NCBI RefSeq assembly: GCF_051020765.1
Contig: NW_027469205.1
Location: forward strand, 1-64,000
Direction: 5' to 3'
DNA length: 64,000 bases
Source: Lasioglossum baleicum
Lineage: Eukaryota; Arthropoda; Insecta; Hymenoptera; Halictidae
The notes under the pieces are model-generated. The model saw nothing but the letters and a program-made list of their open reading frames with translations, was not told where the DNA came from and made no database searches. A program made the position numbers and the translations under genes. Below are positions 1-12,474 of the stretch, piece after piece. The stretch's first letter is position 1; each line of letters starts with the position of its first letter.

Positions 1-3000
1 AATTAAGGAGTATATTCTCAATAGTCTTCAGCTGATGTACTCAAGGTATACCTAGTGTGACTCTACGAATCGTAGGATAGGTGAAGCTATTGTGTTATAT
101 GTGCCTTTTCACGAAGAAGGTGGTAACATTCTCTATCGGTTTGACCCTTGATCTTCTAAACCATAATGAAGTTAAGGCCACTGTCACTAAAATATTCACT
201 AATTTGATCCTCGGAACTCGAATTTATACTCTCGATGAACAGGGTGAGGTACCCGGGAGCTACGGCCTTCGGTAGAACGTTTGACTTTTTAAAACTTGGT
301 AATGTTCACAAACGGTTTAGCGCTCTATTTAAATATTCACACTGTGAATTAGGGTGTCTATCGCCAATACTTATCAGCGAATTTACTAGCGGAATATCTG
401 GTTTGACTCTCCTAATGGCAGGATAGGTGAAGCTACTGACTTAGCCGTTCGACTGTCAAAGAGGGTGCAACGTTCTCGAATGCTTTGACCCTTGATTTCA
501 TAATTCGTACAAGAAATTAAGGTGCGCGTGACTAAAGGGCAAATTATCATGCTTCGCTGAACACGGAGATATACTTTCGATACAGTGGATTGTGCTTTTC
601 GGAAGGTAAGGCCTTCTGCAAAAGTTTGGATATATACGTATCGGAATCGTTCTACAATGGTGTGATTCCGTACTTTAATATTCACTCCGAGAATAGAGGT
701 ATCTATTGCCGATAATCTTCAGCAGATTTAACCTAGGATTACCTGCTTTGTCTCTCGGAGGCACAGGATTGGTGGAGCTATTGACTTATCCGTTCGACCC
801 TCAAAGAAGGTGGTAACTCTCTCCAACTGTATGACACTTGTCCTTCTTATTCACAATGTAATTCAGGTTCCTGTCACTAAAATATTTACTAATTTGATCA
901 TCTGAACAGGGCGTTATGCTCTCGATATGGCGGGATAATGTTCTATATCGGTTTGACGGTCTGCTATTGTATTCAAACCGTGTGTTAAGGTGCCTATTGT
1001 CAATACTGTTCAGCATATTTCCTCCAGGCACACCTGCCATTGTTTTGGGAAGCACAGGATATGTGAGACTGTGGACTTAACTCTTCCATTCTCAAAGAAG
1101 GTGGTAGCGTCCCGAACGGCTTGACTGTCGGAATTTCTATTCATACATGGATATATGGCTTCCGTCTGCGCAAATGACTACTAATTTGATTCCGCGGGTA
1201 CTAAATATTGCACTCGCTACATCGGGTTAGGTACTTGGACAGTAAGGCCTTCGGTTAAATGTTTCTCTTTATACCAATTTTCTAACGCTCTCAAACGGTT
1301 TGACGCTCTACTGTAATATTCAAATCGAGAAATATCGTGTCTAATGCCAATTGTGTCCAACGGATTCACTCCCTATTACCTTAGCGTTTCGACTAACAGA
1401 GGAGGTGGTGCCTTTCTCTAACAATTTGACTTTCGATTTAGATATTTATATGCGAAAATGTGCTGTACGACAACAAAAGTAGGGCACCCGCTACAGCGGC
1501 TTAGGTTTTCCTACGGTAAGGTATTCTATAAGAATGCTGACTTTATACGAATACGTAAATTTCTCCGTCGGTTTGAGTTTTTACTTTAATATTCATACCG
1601 TGAATAAAGGTGTATATTGCAAAACTGTTTAGCGTATTTACTCGCGGAATGCTGCGTTCGACTCTAGGAATCACGGGATAGGTGACGCTATTGACATTGC
1701 CGGTCGACACTCTAAGAGGGTGGTGTCGTGCTGGAACGGTTTGACCATCGATATTATAATTCATGCACGAAATTCTGGTGCCGTCACTGAAATGTATACT
1801 AATTTGTTTCTGTGGACACGAAGCATTTCTCTCGATACCGCGTATTTGGTTCTCGGAAGGTGAGGCCTTCTGTAAAATGTTTGACACTATGCCGATGAGT
1901 AACTTTCTACAACGGTTAAACTATGTACGTTAATATATATATAGGGACCTATGGTGTTTACTGCCTATACTGTTCAGCGGATTTACTCCTGGAATACCTG
2001 TTTTGCCACTCGGTATCAGAGGATAGCTGCAGCTAATGACTCAGTTGTGCGACCTTCAAGAAAAGTGATAACGTTCTCGCACGGTTTGATGTCGATATTC
2101 CTATATATGCATGAAAATAATGTGTCCGTTAGGCAAAATGTCTACTAATTTGATCACGTGGAAACGAAGGAACTCAATCGATGCCGCGTGTCAGCTTCTC
2201 GGAAACTGATGCCCTCGGTAGAAGATTTGACTCTATAGCAATAGGTAACGTTGCACGAATGTGTGACACTGTACTTGAATATTTATACGGAGAACTAGGG
2301 TGTACGATGCGAATACTGTTCCGTCGATTTAATCCCGGAATACCTTGTTTGACTCTCCGAATCACAGCGCAGCTGAAGCTATTGGCATAGACATTCGACT
2401 CCCAGCGAAGGAGGTAACGTTCTCGCACGGTTTGCCCTTGATGTTCCTATATATGCGTGAGAATAATGTGTCCGTCTGCTAATATGTCTACTAACTTGAT
2501 CACGTGAAAACGGAGGAACACAATCAATGAAGCGGGTCGGCATCTCGGAAACTAATGCCTTCGGTAGAATATTTGCTCTATAACAAGATGAAACGATGCA
2601 TAACTCTGTGACTCTGTACTATAATATTTATACCGGAAAGTACTGTGTATTTCGCCAATACTGTTCAGTAGATTTCATCCCGGAATGACTGGTTTGTCTC
2701 TCGGAATTGCAGGATAGGTGAACCTATTGACTTTGCAGTTCGACTATCAGAGAAGGTGGTATCGCAAAAGATCAGTCCGCTTTCCGATTTTCTATTTCAT
2801 ACATGATATTAAGGTGCCCTCTCACTAGAACGTCTCCTAATTTGCTTTCGGAAAACGAAATAGTACCCTCAATAGAGCGGTTTAGATTCTCGGATGGAAA
2901 GGCTTCGGTATGGAGTTTGACAATATACCAATAGGTAACGGTCTACAACGGCTGAACTCCGTACTTTAGCTTTCATGCCGTGAAGTGATGTGACCAATGA

Positions 3001-3931
3001 CAATACTGTACATGGCATCTACTCCCGGAGTACCTGGTTTGAGTATCAGCGTCATTGGATAGGTTAAGCTATTGATTTAGACTTTCGACATTCAAAGAAT
3101 GCGGTAAAGTGCTCGAATGGTTTGACACTTGATCTCCTGACTCATGTATGAATTAGAGGTGCCATCTCTAAATTACATAATAATGTATTTCCCTAAACAC
3201 GTAGATATAATTTCGATACGGCGGGCTAGGTTGTCGAACGGTAAGCAATTCGGAATATTGCATGACTTTATAGCAATGGTAACGCTTTGACTATGTGAAA
3301 CGCTATATTTTAATATTCAATCCACGAATTAAGGTATGTATTGATAGTTCTGAGCAGAGCATTCACACCCGGAATACCAAGTTTCACTATCGGAACAACA
3401 GAATCGGTGATGGTACTGTCTTATATGTGCGACTCTAAAAATAGGTGACTACTTTCACGAAAGGACTGACGTTCAATCTTCCGATCCATACATAAAACTA
3501 AGGTTCCCGTCATTAAAATGTGTACTAATTTGTTTCTCCGAACACGAAGTTATACCCTCAATACAGCGGGTTTGGTTCGTGTTCAGTGAGGTGTCCGGTG
3601 AGAAGTTTGCCGTCATACCAATTCGTAATGTTCTCCGACGGTTTGGCACTCAACTATAATAATCATACCGTGAGTAGTGGAGTCCATTGCCAATACTGAA
3701 CATTGGACTAATTCCGGAATACGTGGTTTGACTCTCGGTATCATAGGATACCAGTCGCTATTGACTTTGATGTCAGACTCTCAAATACGGTGATATCGTT
3801 CTCAAACGGATTGACTCGAGATCTCCTTATGTATACATGAAAATAATGTGCCCCACTGCTAAAATGTGTACTGATGCGATCACGAGAAAACGGAGCGAGA
3901 ACATCGCAATAGCGGATTGGGTTCTCGGTCA
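1..3931 (+). repeat. 346-bp satellite, block 1 (+ orientation)
   Basis: About 11 tandem diverged monomers of ~346 bp. The period is visible from the recurring anchors GGAATACCTGG, GGTAACGTTCTCGAACGG, GAACACGAAGTTATACTC and CAATACTGTTCAGCGG. Adjacent monomers differ widely, and several subtypes are interspersed, distinguished by the text after the second GGTAACG (TTCTCAAACGG, TTCTACAACGG or TTCTCCGACGG). Two adjacent monomers at about 2090-2430 and 2415-2780 share private variants (such as CCTATATATGC and TTTGATCACGTG), which indicates local tandem duplication. No gene is supported here; the short open frames are chance. Confidence 0.95.
3921..3931. repeat. Left 11-bp direct repeat flanking solo unit copy 1
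   Basis: GTTCTCGGTCA at the end of the left satellite flank is repeated exactly at 4474-4484 on the far side of the GC-rich insert. This has the form of a target-site duplication. Confidence 0.8.
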
Positions 3932-4473
3932 ACGTGTGACGCAAATTTTACGTGCAGTTCCTGCCACTAGGGCTTATCGACACGGGCCCCAAGGACGCGG
4001 GATTGGTATACGCAAAATTAGCGCAGTGCGTGGCTCACCTTACAACGCACCTACCAATTAGCTCGTAGACTGCACGCCTTACGCGCCAACCTTGGTTTGG
4101 CCGGCACCTTTCTAAATCCTTACTGACCCTGCAGACCAGTGCCCAAGCTGATCTCACGCAGCTCACCCGTGGAGGGTCTCACCGTCCGAAGACGGGGCCC
4201 CCTAACCCACGTTATGGGCTTACCACTGCCCCCTTGAGGCCAACCCAAGCAACCAGCGGGGGGGGGGGGCGAAGCCCCCTCCGCTGGGCTCGAACCGGAT
4301 TCAGCGGTGACAGTGTATTCAGGGCCGCTCATACCCCGCGCAAGGACAACTTACATCCTGAATGAGGTGCTTCCTCACCTCGGCCTTGGTTGGGCTGACT
4401 CGGGAACCGTGGATTCGTCATAACCATACCTCTATGGGACCAGAAGGGCCACCGTAGCCACTGCAGGGGTGGC
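3932..4473 (-). mobile_element. Solo copy 1 of the ~540-bp retrotransposon 5' unit
   Basis: A 542-bp GC-rich insert breaks the satellite exactly between two copies of GTTCTCGGTCA. It matches 53249-53783, which lies directly upstream of the retrotransposon ORF1, in the same orientation, and 40228-40781 in the opposite orientation. Shared landmarks are CCTACCAATTAGC, CTTTCTAAATCC, CTCACCCGTGG, GGGCTTACCACTGCCCCC and CCAACCCAAGCAACC. A run of ten or more G lies near 4258-4269. A 70-residue frame at 4120-4332 (-) shares a GCLGW..GGSGKPI stretch with the other copies, but I do not regard it as a proven gene. Most likely this is an ORF-less derivative of the R1-like element. An independent non-autonomous element is the alternative. 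Confidence 0.75.
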
Positions 4474-4484
4474 GTTCTCGGTCA
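4474..4484. repeat. Right 11-bp direct repeat flanking solo unit copy 1
   Basis: GTTCTCGGTCA, identical to 3921-3931. Satellite sequence (GTAAGGTATTGG) resumes immediately after it. Confidence 0.8.
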
Positions 4485-7400
4485 GTAAGGTATTGGATAA
4501 AAAGAATGTGTCCTTATACCAATTGGAAGTGTTCTCCGACTGCTTGACTCACAACATGGATGTTCCTACCGCCGTTGAAGGTACGTAACGTCAATACTGT
4601 TCAGAGGATTTAATGCCGGTATACTAGGTTTTACACTTGGTATCACAGGATACATGTAGCTATCGGCTTAGCTGTGCGCTTTTCAGGAAGTCTGGTAACG
4701 TTCGCCAACGGCCTGACTCTCGAATTTACTACTCAGACATGATAATACGGTGTCACTCCGCCGTAATTTCTTTTGATTTCTTTTTGCGCGAACAATCACC
4801 AAGACATTGCCTACATCGAGTTGGGATCTCGGAAAGCACGATATTCAATATCAAGAATGACTTTATACCAATTCATAATGTTCTCCGACTGTTTGACTGT
4901 CCTTCTTAATTTTCATAACACGAATTAAGGTGTCCACGTTAGTAACGTGGTAACGTTCTTGAACGGCTTGGCGCTCTACTGTATTTTTCAAACCGTGAAT
5001 TAAGGTGTCTATTGCAAATATTGTGCAGCTGATTTTCTGCCTAATTACCTCGTTTGACTCTCGGATTCGCATGGTACGTGAGGCAATTGACTTAGCCGTT
5101 CGACTCTGGAAGATGGTGACAACGTTCTCGAACGGTTTGGTACACAACCTTCTAATACATACATGAATTGAAGGCCTCCGTCACTGACATGTATACTAAT
5201 TAGCATCTCTGGACACGAAGTTGTACTCTCGATACAGCTGGTAAGGCTTCTTGGAAATTAAGGCCGTCGGTAAAAATCGTGCCGTTACACATATTCTTTG
5301 CGTTGTACATCGGCTTGAATCACAACTTTAATGTCCGAGAAATGGAGTGTCTATTTCCTATACTGTTCAGTGCATTTACTCCAGGAATACCTGGTTTGGT
5401 TCTCGGAAATATAAGATAGGTGAAGCTATTGACTTCGAAGTTTGACGCTCAAAGAAGTTTGCAAGGTTCTCGAGCGGTTTGACTTTCGATTTTTCCATAC
5501 ATACATGAAAATAAAGTGTCCGTCTTTTAAAATATATACTCATTTGTTTCTGTGATTACTATGCCTGGCACTCCCTACAGCGGGTAGGACTACACGGGAG
5601 GTAAGGCCTTCGGAAGAATGTTTGATTCTATACGAATATACGAATATGTGATAGACTCGCGGAGTACCTGGTTTGACTCTTGGAATCACCGGATGGGTGA
5701 AGCTAGTGACTTAGCCGCTCGATTCGCAAAGAAGGTGGTATCGTCCTCGAACACTCAGACCCATGATCTCCGATTTCAAGCATGACATTAATCAGCCTGT
5801 CACTAATATGTATTCCTATTTGCGTGCCTGAACACGAAGTATTACTCTTGATAAAGCGGGATACGATCTAGGAATGTTAGGTATTCAGTAAAAGGTTTGA
5901 CTGTATACCAGTATGTATCGTCCCACAACGGTGTAACTCTGTACATTACTCTTTATACAGTGAATTAATGTGTCTGTTGACAATACTATACTGCCGATAG
6001 ACTCTTCCAATTCCTGGTCTGACTCTCGGCATTACAGGGTAGGTGAAGCTATTGACATAGCCGTATGAATCAATAAAGAAGATGCTAACGATCTCCATAA
6101 GTTTGACTGTCGATTTTGCTATTCATACGTGGCACTGAGTTGTCCGTCTGCTGAAATATCTACACATTTGTTTCCGTGATCACTAAGCTCGACTCTCACT
6201 ACAGCGGATTAGGATCTCGGAAGGTAAGGTATTGGGTAAAAAGTATTACCTTATGCTAATTGATAATGTTCGCCGGCGGTTCGAACTAGTATCTTAATAT
6301 TTATACCGTGAATTAAGGTGTGTATGGCCAAAACGCTTCAGCGGATGTACTCCCGGACTACCGGCTTTGCCTCTGCGAGGTACAGGATAGGTGAAGTTAT
6401 TGACTTAGCAGTTCGTCTCAAACACAAAGTGGTAAAGTTCTCCAAGGCTTTGATTCGCGATATTCTGATTTTGAAATGAATTGAAGGTGCCGTCACTAAA
6501 TTGTATATTATTTTGTTTCTCTTAACATGAAGCTGTACTCGCGATACGGCTGGTTATCTTCTCGGACGGAAAGGCAATGTGTAAAATGTTTGTCATTATA
6601 TAAATTGCTACGTTCTCACACGGTGTATCGATCTATTTCAATATTCAATCGTCGAATTAAGGTATCTATCGCGAATGCTGGACAGCGCATTTACTACAGG
6701 AATATCTCCTTTGACTTTCTAAACCACAGGATGTATGAAGCTACTGATGTAACCGTTTCAATGTCGAAGAACGTGGTATCTTTCTCGAATGGTTTGACCC
6801 TTAATCTCATTACTGATAATGAAATTAACGTCCACGTCACATGAGTGTGCAACAATTTGATCCTCCAAACACGAAGTTATACCCTCGACGAAGCGGGCGA
6901 GGTTCGCAGAAGTTCCCGGCGCCGGTAAAACGTTTGAATGAATCAAAATTGGTAACGTTCACAGTCGGTTTCACGCTCTACTTTAACATACAAACCGACA
7001 GATAGTCGTCCATTGCCAATACTGTGCAGCGGATAGACTCCCGGAGTTCCTTCTTTGACTCCCGGAATAACAGGATAGGTGAAGCTTTTGACTCAGCCGT
7101 TCGACTCTCATAGAAAGTGGTAACGATGTCGAACGGCATGACATTCGATCTTCTACCTCATACATGAAATTAAGGTGTCCGACTGCTAAAACGTCAACTA
7201 ATTTGTTTCGTCGCACACAATGTTATACCCATGATAGAGCGGGATATGGTCTCAGAAGGTATGGTTTCCGGTAATGGGTATTACGATATGCAAATTGGTA
7301 ACGTTCGCAAAAGGTTTGACCCGCCAGTTCATTATTCATACCGTGAATTATGGTGTCTATTGCTAATACATTTCAGAGCATTTACTCCCGGAATACCTGG

Positions 7401-8020
7401 TTTGACTCCCGGAATCATAGCATAAGTGAAGCTATAGAATTAGCCGTTCGACCTTCAAAGGTGGTGGTAGCTTTCGCACACTCGATATTCTGTTTTGTGC
7501 ATGAAATTAAGGTGATCGTCACTAAAATGTATGCTAATTCGTTCCTTCGAACACGCTGCTGTACTGTCCATACAGCGGCCTAGGTTTTCTGAAGGTAAGA
7601 TCTTCGATGATGCGATTGACTATATACCAATTGCTGACGCTCTCCAACGGTTTGTCGCTCGATCCTCTTATTCATACCTGAAATTAAGGAGACCGCCACA
7701 AGAATATAAACTAATTTGTAACTCTGATCGCGAAGCTATACTCCCGATGCAGCGGGTTAGTTTTTCAGTGTGTAAGCTCGCCGCTAATACGTTTGACATT
7801 ATACCAAATTGGTAACGCTCACAAACAGTTTGACGCTCTATATTAATATTCAAACTACGAAATAAGGTGTCAACTCCCAATTCTGTTTAGAGGACTTACT
7901 TCTCGGTTTTCCTGGGTTGACCCCCGGAATCACGGGAGGTGAAGTTGTTCACATGGCAGTTCCACTCTCAAAGGCGGCGGTAATGTTCATAATCAGTCGG
8001 TGTTCCGATCTTCTAATGCA
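4485..8020 (+). repeat. 346-bp satellite, block 1 continued (+)
   Basis: About 10 diverged monomers in the same orientation as 1-3931. The first one or two after the insert carry private variants (ACTCACAACAT, TTTAATGCCGGTATAC, TACTACTCAGACATGATAA, CTTTTTGCGCGAAC) that recur beside the other two unit copies. The array ends at CTTCTAATGCA (8020), where the AT-rich 312-bp satellite begins. No gene seen. Confidence 0.93.
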
Positions 8021-9866
8021 ATGATTGATGGTATGGCAGATCGAGCAACACTACTGTATGGTCTCCGTTAATTTCTTAACACACGATTTTGAACCGCAAG
8101 AAATTCCTTCTCATGTTTATATTTATATACCAATACTGCAATTTACTGTTATGGTCATTACAATTTTTATCGAAATTGTCTGTTGTTAGTTCAAAATCTG
8201 GTATTTCTGAATTCAAGTGTCTTTGGAACTAGTTCAGTGCACGTTTATGACATTATTTTGTTAAACTCATTGTTATTTTACATGATTGTCTGTATACGTA
8301 CCTACGCTTCCGGAGCGTCACGAATGGACTGGAGTTGCAGTTGCTTTCGGTATGTCGGAACAGCACTGCTGGTTGGTCTTTGTCAATTTGATTAACTCTG
8401 ATTTGGTTACGTATGGTTTTCATCTCAGTCGTACGTTTATATATGCATTTTTTCTTCGGATATCATCGATTTCTTCCATAATTTGCAGTTTGTAATTTCA
8501 AGAACTTGTATTCCTTAGTAAAGGTGTCCTTGAAAATAGTTGAGTGTACGATTATAACATTATTTTGTTACATTTATGGTTATTGTACATGATTATCTGT
8601 ATACGTACCTACGCTTCCAGAGCGACACGCCTGGAGCGGGCAAGAAGTTGCGTACGGTGGATAGGCGCGAGACTACTATAAGGTATTGGTTAACTTCTTT
8701 ATTTTTCTTTATATTTCATACGATTGCCTGAATACGTAGCAGCCCTTGCGGAGCGTCAGGAATGGAGTAGTCTTGCAGTTTTACTCGGCATATCGGTGCG
8801 ACACTACTGCATGATTTTCGATAATTTAACTATCCATGACACTGTACCGTATGCACTGTTTCCCAGTCCTCCATTTGTTTATACATACTGTAATTTACTG
8901 TTTCGATATGTTCGGTTCTTCTCATAGTTTCTAATTTTTTCATTCACAAATTGTTTCTTCATAGTAAAGGCATCTTCGGAATTAGTTGAGTGTACGTTTA
9001 TGACATTATTTAGGACAACTTGTTGCTTGTATTATTTGATTGCCTGTACACGTACCTAGGCTACCGGTGCGACACGAATGTGGATGCATTGTAGTTGCGT
9101 AGGCAGATCGGAAGCGGCAATAGCGTATGGCCCTTGTTTCTTCTTTTCCCTTACCAATGTAGCGTAAGCATTGATGGGCTGGATTTTATTTATTTCTACA
9201 TAACGCAATTTACATTCAGGGTATTTTCGATTTGTTTCATAGCTTCGAGTCTTTAATTTCATAAACTGCATTTCTTAGAAAAAGTGTCTATGGAATTTGT
9301 TGAGTGTACGATCGACGAGATATTATTCTAAACCTATCGTAGTTTTACATTATTGACCGTATAGGTGTCCACGCAGCCAGAGCAACACGACTGGCGAGGT
9401 CATGTAGTCGCGAACGGCAGATTGAAGCGGCACAACTGGAAGGTCGTCATTAATTCTTTTAAAGACAATGTTGTACCGTATTCAGTCCATCGCAATTCTC
9501 TGGTTATTTAGAAATACCGTAATTTACTCTTACGATATCCTTAATTTCCTCCGATGTTTCCAATTATTATTTAAAATATTGTATTTCTAATTAAAAGTAT
9601 CATTGGAATTAGTTAAGTGTACGAATATGATAATATTTTGCTATTCTTACTGTTATTTCATACGGTTGCCTGTATGCGCACCTATGCATCCGGAGAGACA
9701 CTGCTGTAGTGGCTTTGCAATTTCGTACGGCAGAACGGAGCGACACTACTGGATGGTCATCGATAACGCTTATAACCTTGATATTGTACAGTCAGAATTT
9801 TTTCCCAGTTTTTCATTTATTTGTGCATACTGTGAGTTACTGCGGTGATATTTTTACTTCTCCTAG
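8021..9866 (+). repeat. 312-bp AT-rich satellite (+ orientation)
   Basis: About six diverged tandem units with a period near 312 bp. The landmark CTGTATACGTACCTACGCTTCC or its variants recurs near 8289, 8599, 8727 (after a short unit), 9045, 9358 and 9670. Each unit has a GC-richer core containing two similar short blocks about 50 bp apart (GGAGCGACACGAATGGA, then GGAGCGACACTACTGGA). A T-rich stretch and a TTAGTTGAGTGTACG motif follow. It is unrelated by eye to the 346-bp family. No coding gene is supported. Confidence 0.9.
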
Positions 9867-12474
9867 AAAATACAATTTCTAAAATAAGAAATTGGAGGGT
9901 TTGAATAAAATCGGAAATATAATAACAGTAGGTCACAGAATGTAGAAATAAATACTGAATATCGAAAGAATTCATTCGGCACAGTATCAAGGTTAGAGAA
10001 ATTAACGAAGATATTACCGTAGTGTCGGTCCGATATTACGAACGCAACTGCACGAGAACTCCACCCGTGTCGCTTCGGAAGCGTAGGTGCGTACACGCAC
10101 AAGCGTTTAAAATGACAACAAATATAGAAAACAGATGTCATATACGTAGGCACAACTAATTCCGAAGACACGTTTCATAAAATGTACAATGAATGATATT
10201 AGAAATGTGGAATTTTGATAAAATTCGTAATTATTAAAACAGTAAATTACAGTATGTACACATCAACAGAAAACAAGGAAGGATTGCAAATGTTACAATA
10301 TCATGGTCATTGAAATTAGCAAAGATCTAACTGCACTCTCACTCCGATCTAGCGAACACAACTACAAAACAAATCCAGCCATGTCGCACCGGACGCGTAG
10401 GTACGCATACAGACAACCATATAATGTATCAAGGACCTTGACAGAAAATTGTCATATATGTGCACTCAACTATTCCCAAAGACACGTTTTCTAAGAACTA
10501 CAAACCCCTATACTAAAATTTGTAATTGTGCCAAGTCGAATATACCATAACAGTGAATTACAGCATATGAAATTTAATACATGACTACGAAAGAATTAAT
10601 ACTGCACAATGTTAAGGTTAAAAATATATACAAAGGCCATGCAGTAGTGACGCACCGATCTAATGAACGCTACTACAAGACCGCAGGAGCCATGCCGCTC
10701 TGGAAAAGCAGATATGTATAGAGACAATCCTATAAAATACCCAAGAACATAATAAAATATTGTCATGAACGTACACACAGTAAGTTACAGTATGTAGAAA
10801 TAAATTTAAATCTGCGAAGGAATATAAACGATACGATATAGGGTTTAAAGAAATTATGAAAGACCATATAGCAGCGTCGCTCCGATCATGTGAACGCAAC
10901 GACAACATATTTCCAGCCGTGTCGTACAGGAAGCGTATGTGCGTATAGAGACAATCCTATAAAACAACAATCAATTAACCAAAATATTGTCATAAACAAT
11001 CATTCTACTAATTCGATCGCACTTGTCCCAAAAATTTCATCATTAAAACAAAAAGTACGAAGTTTTGAAAAAAACAAAATGGGAAATATCATTTCTGTAA
11101 ATTACAGTATGTATAAGAAAATGGAAAGCTGTGGAAAATGACAACGGTACATAATAAAGTTTAAAGAAATAAACTACGGTCTTCCAGTATGCCGCGAAGA
11201 TCTGCCTTTCGCAACTGCAAGATCACTCCAGCCGTATCGCACAGGAAGCGTAGGTACGTATACAGACAATCGTAAGAGATAACAACATGCTTAACAAAAT
11301 GAAGTCATCGATGTACACTGATCTAATTCCAACGGCACTTTTACTAAGAAATACAATTTTTGAAAATAAAAATTTGAAATTTTGGAAAAAGATTGAAAAT
11401 ATCACAGCAGTAAATTACAGTTTGCATAACTAAATGGAATACTGGGAAAAATGCGTACGGTACTATCTCAAGACTAAGGAAATTATCTTAGACCATCCAG
11501 CAGTGCTGTTCAGATTTGCCGCACGCAACTAGAAGACCACAACAGTCGTGTTGTTCTAGAAGCGAGTGTACCTATACACTCAGTCGTCTGAAATAACAAT
11601 AAGATTAAGAAACTGATGTCACAAACGCACACTGAACTAATTCCAAAGTCACTTTTACTGAAAATTACAGATTTTTGGACTATGGATTAGAGGTTTTTAA
11701 AAAATTTTAAATATCAATGCAATGAATATGAGTCTGCATAAATAAATGGAAGACTGGGAAAAAATGCATACGGTACTACATCAAGGTTTAAGAAATTAAC
11801 AAATTCCATCCAATAGTGCCGTTCCAATCCGCTCTACGCAACTGCAATACTTCGCCAGTCTTCTCGCTCCGGCATCGTGGTTACGTATACACACCATGAG
11901 AAGATAACGTTAGGCATAACAAACTATTATCATAAATGTACACTTAACTAATTCCAAAGAAACATTTCCTAAGAAATACAATTTTTTAAATCAAAATTGG
12001 AAATTATGATAAAAGTCGAAAAACCATAACAGTAAATTAAAGTATGCAGAAGTAAACAGAAATTTGCGAAAGATTGCATGCGGTACAATATTGTGGTTAA
12101 GATGGTTAACGAAGATCATGCGGTATGCCGCTTCGATCTGGCGTTCGCAACTACAAGACCACTTCAGCTATGTCGCTACAGCACCGAAGGTACTTATACA
12201 GGCAACCTTGTAATATGACAAAAAGCTTAACAAGATATTGTCATAAACATAAGCTCAACAAATTCAAAAGGCGCATATACTAAGGAATACAGGTCCTTGT
12301 ACTTGAATTTATGAATTAAGGAAGGAATTGAAAAAATCATAACAGTAAAATTCAGTATGTAGACATGGAAGGAAAATTGCAAAAGAATGCATACGGCACA
12401 ATCTTATGGATAAAGAAATAAACAAAGGCCATCCAGTAGAGCCGCTTCGAGCTGCCGTGTACAACTACAAGACA
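9867..12474 (-). repeat. 312-bp AT-rich satellite (- orientation)
   Basis: The same family as 8021-9866 but reverse complemented, about eight units. The reverse landmark GGAAGCGTAGGTACGTATAC or variants recurs near 10077, 10391, 10695, 10929, 11240, 11558, 11869 and 12181. The orientation switch lies near 9866. The reverse block is longer than the forward one, so the pair is not a perfect palindrome. No gene seen. Confidence 0.9.

Larger units (their letters stand above)
3610..4936 (+). repeat. Segmental duplication A (contains solo unit copy 1)
   Basis: The satellite on both sides of solo copy 1 matches, in inverted orientation, the satellite on both sides of solo copy 2 (39773-41105). Diagnostic shared stretches are ACTCAACTATAATAATCAT, CCTTATGTATACATGAAAAT, CACGAGAAAACGGAGCGAGA and ATTTTCATAACA. 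Between ordinary monomers this level of identity is not seen. Confidence 0.85.
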
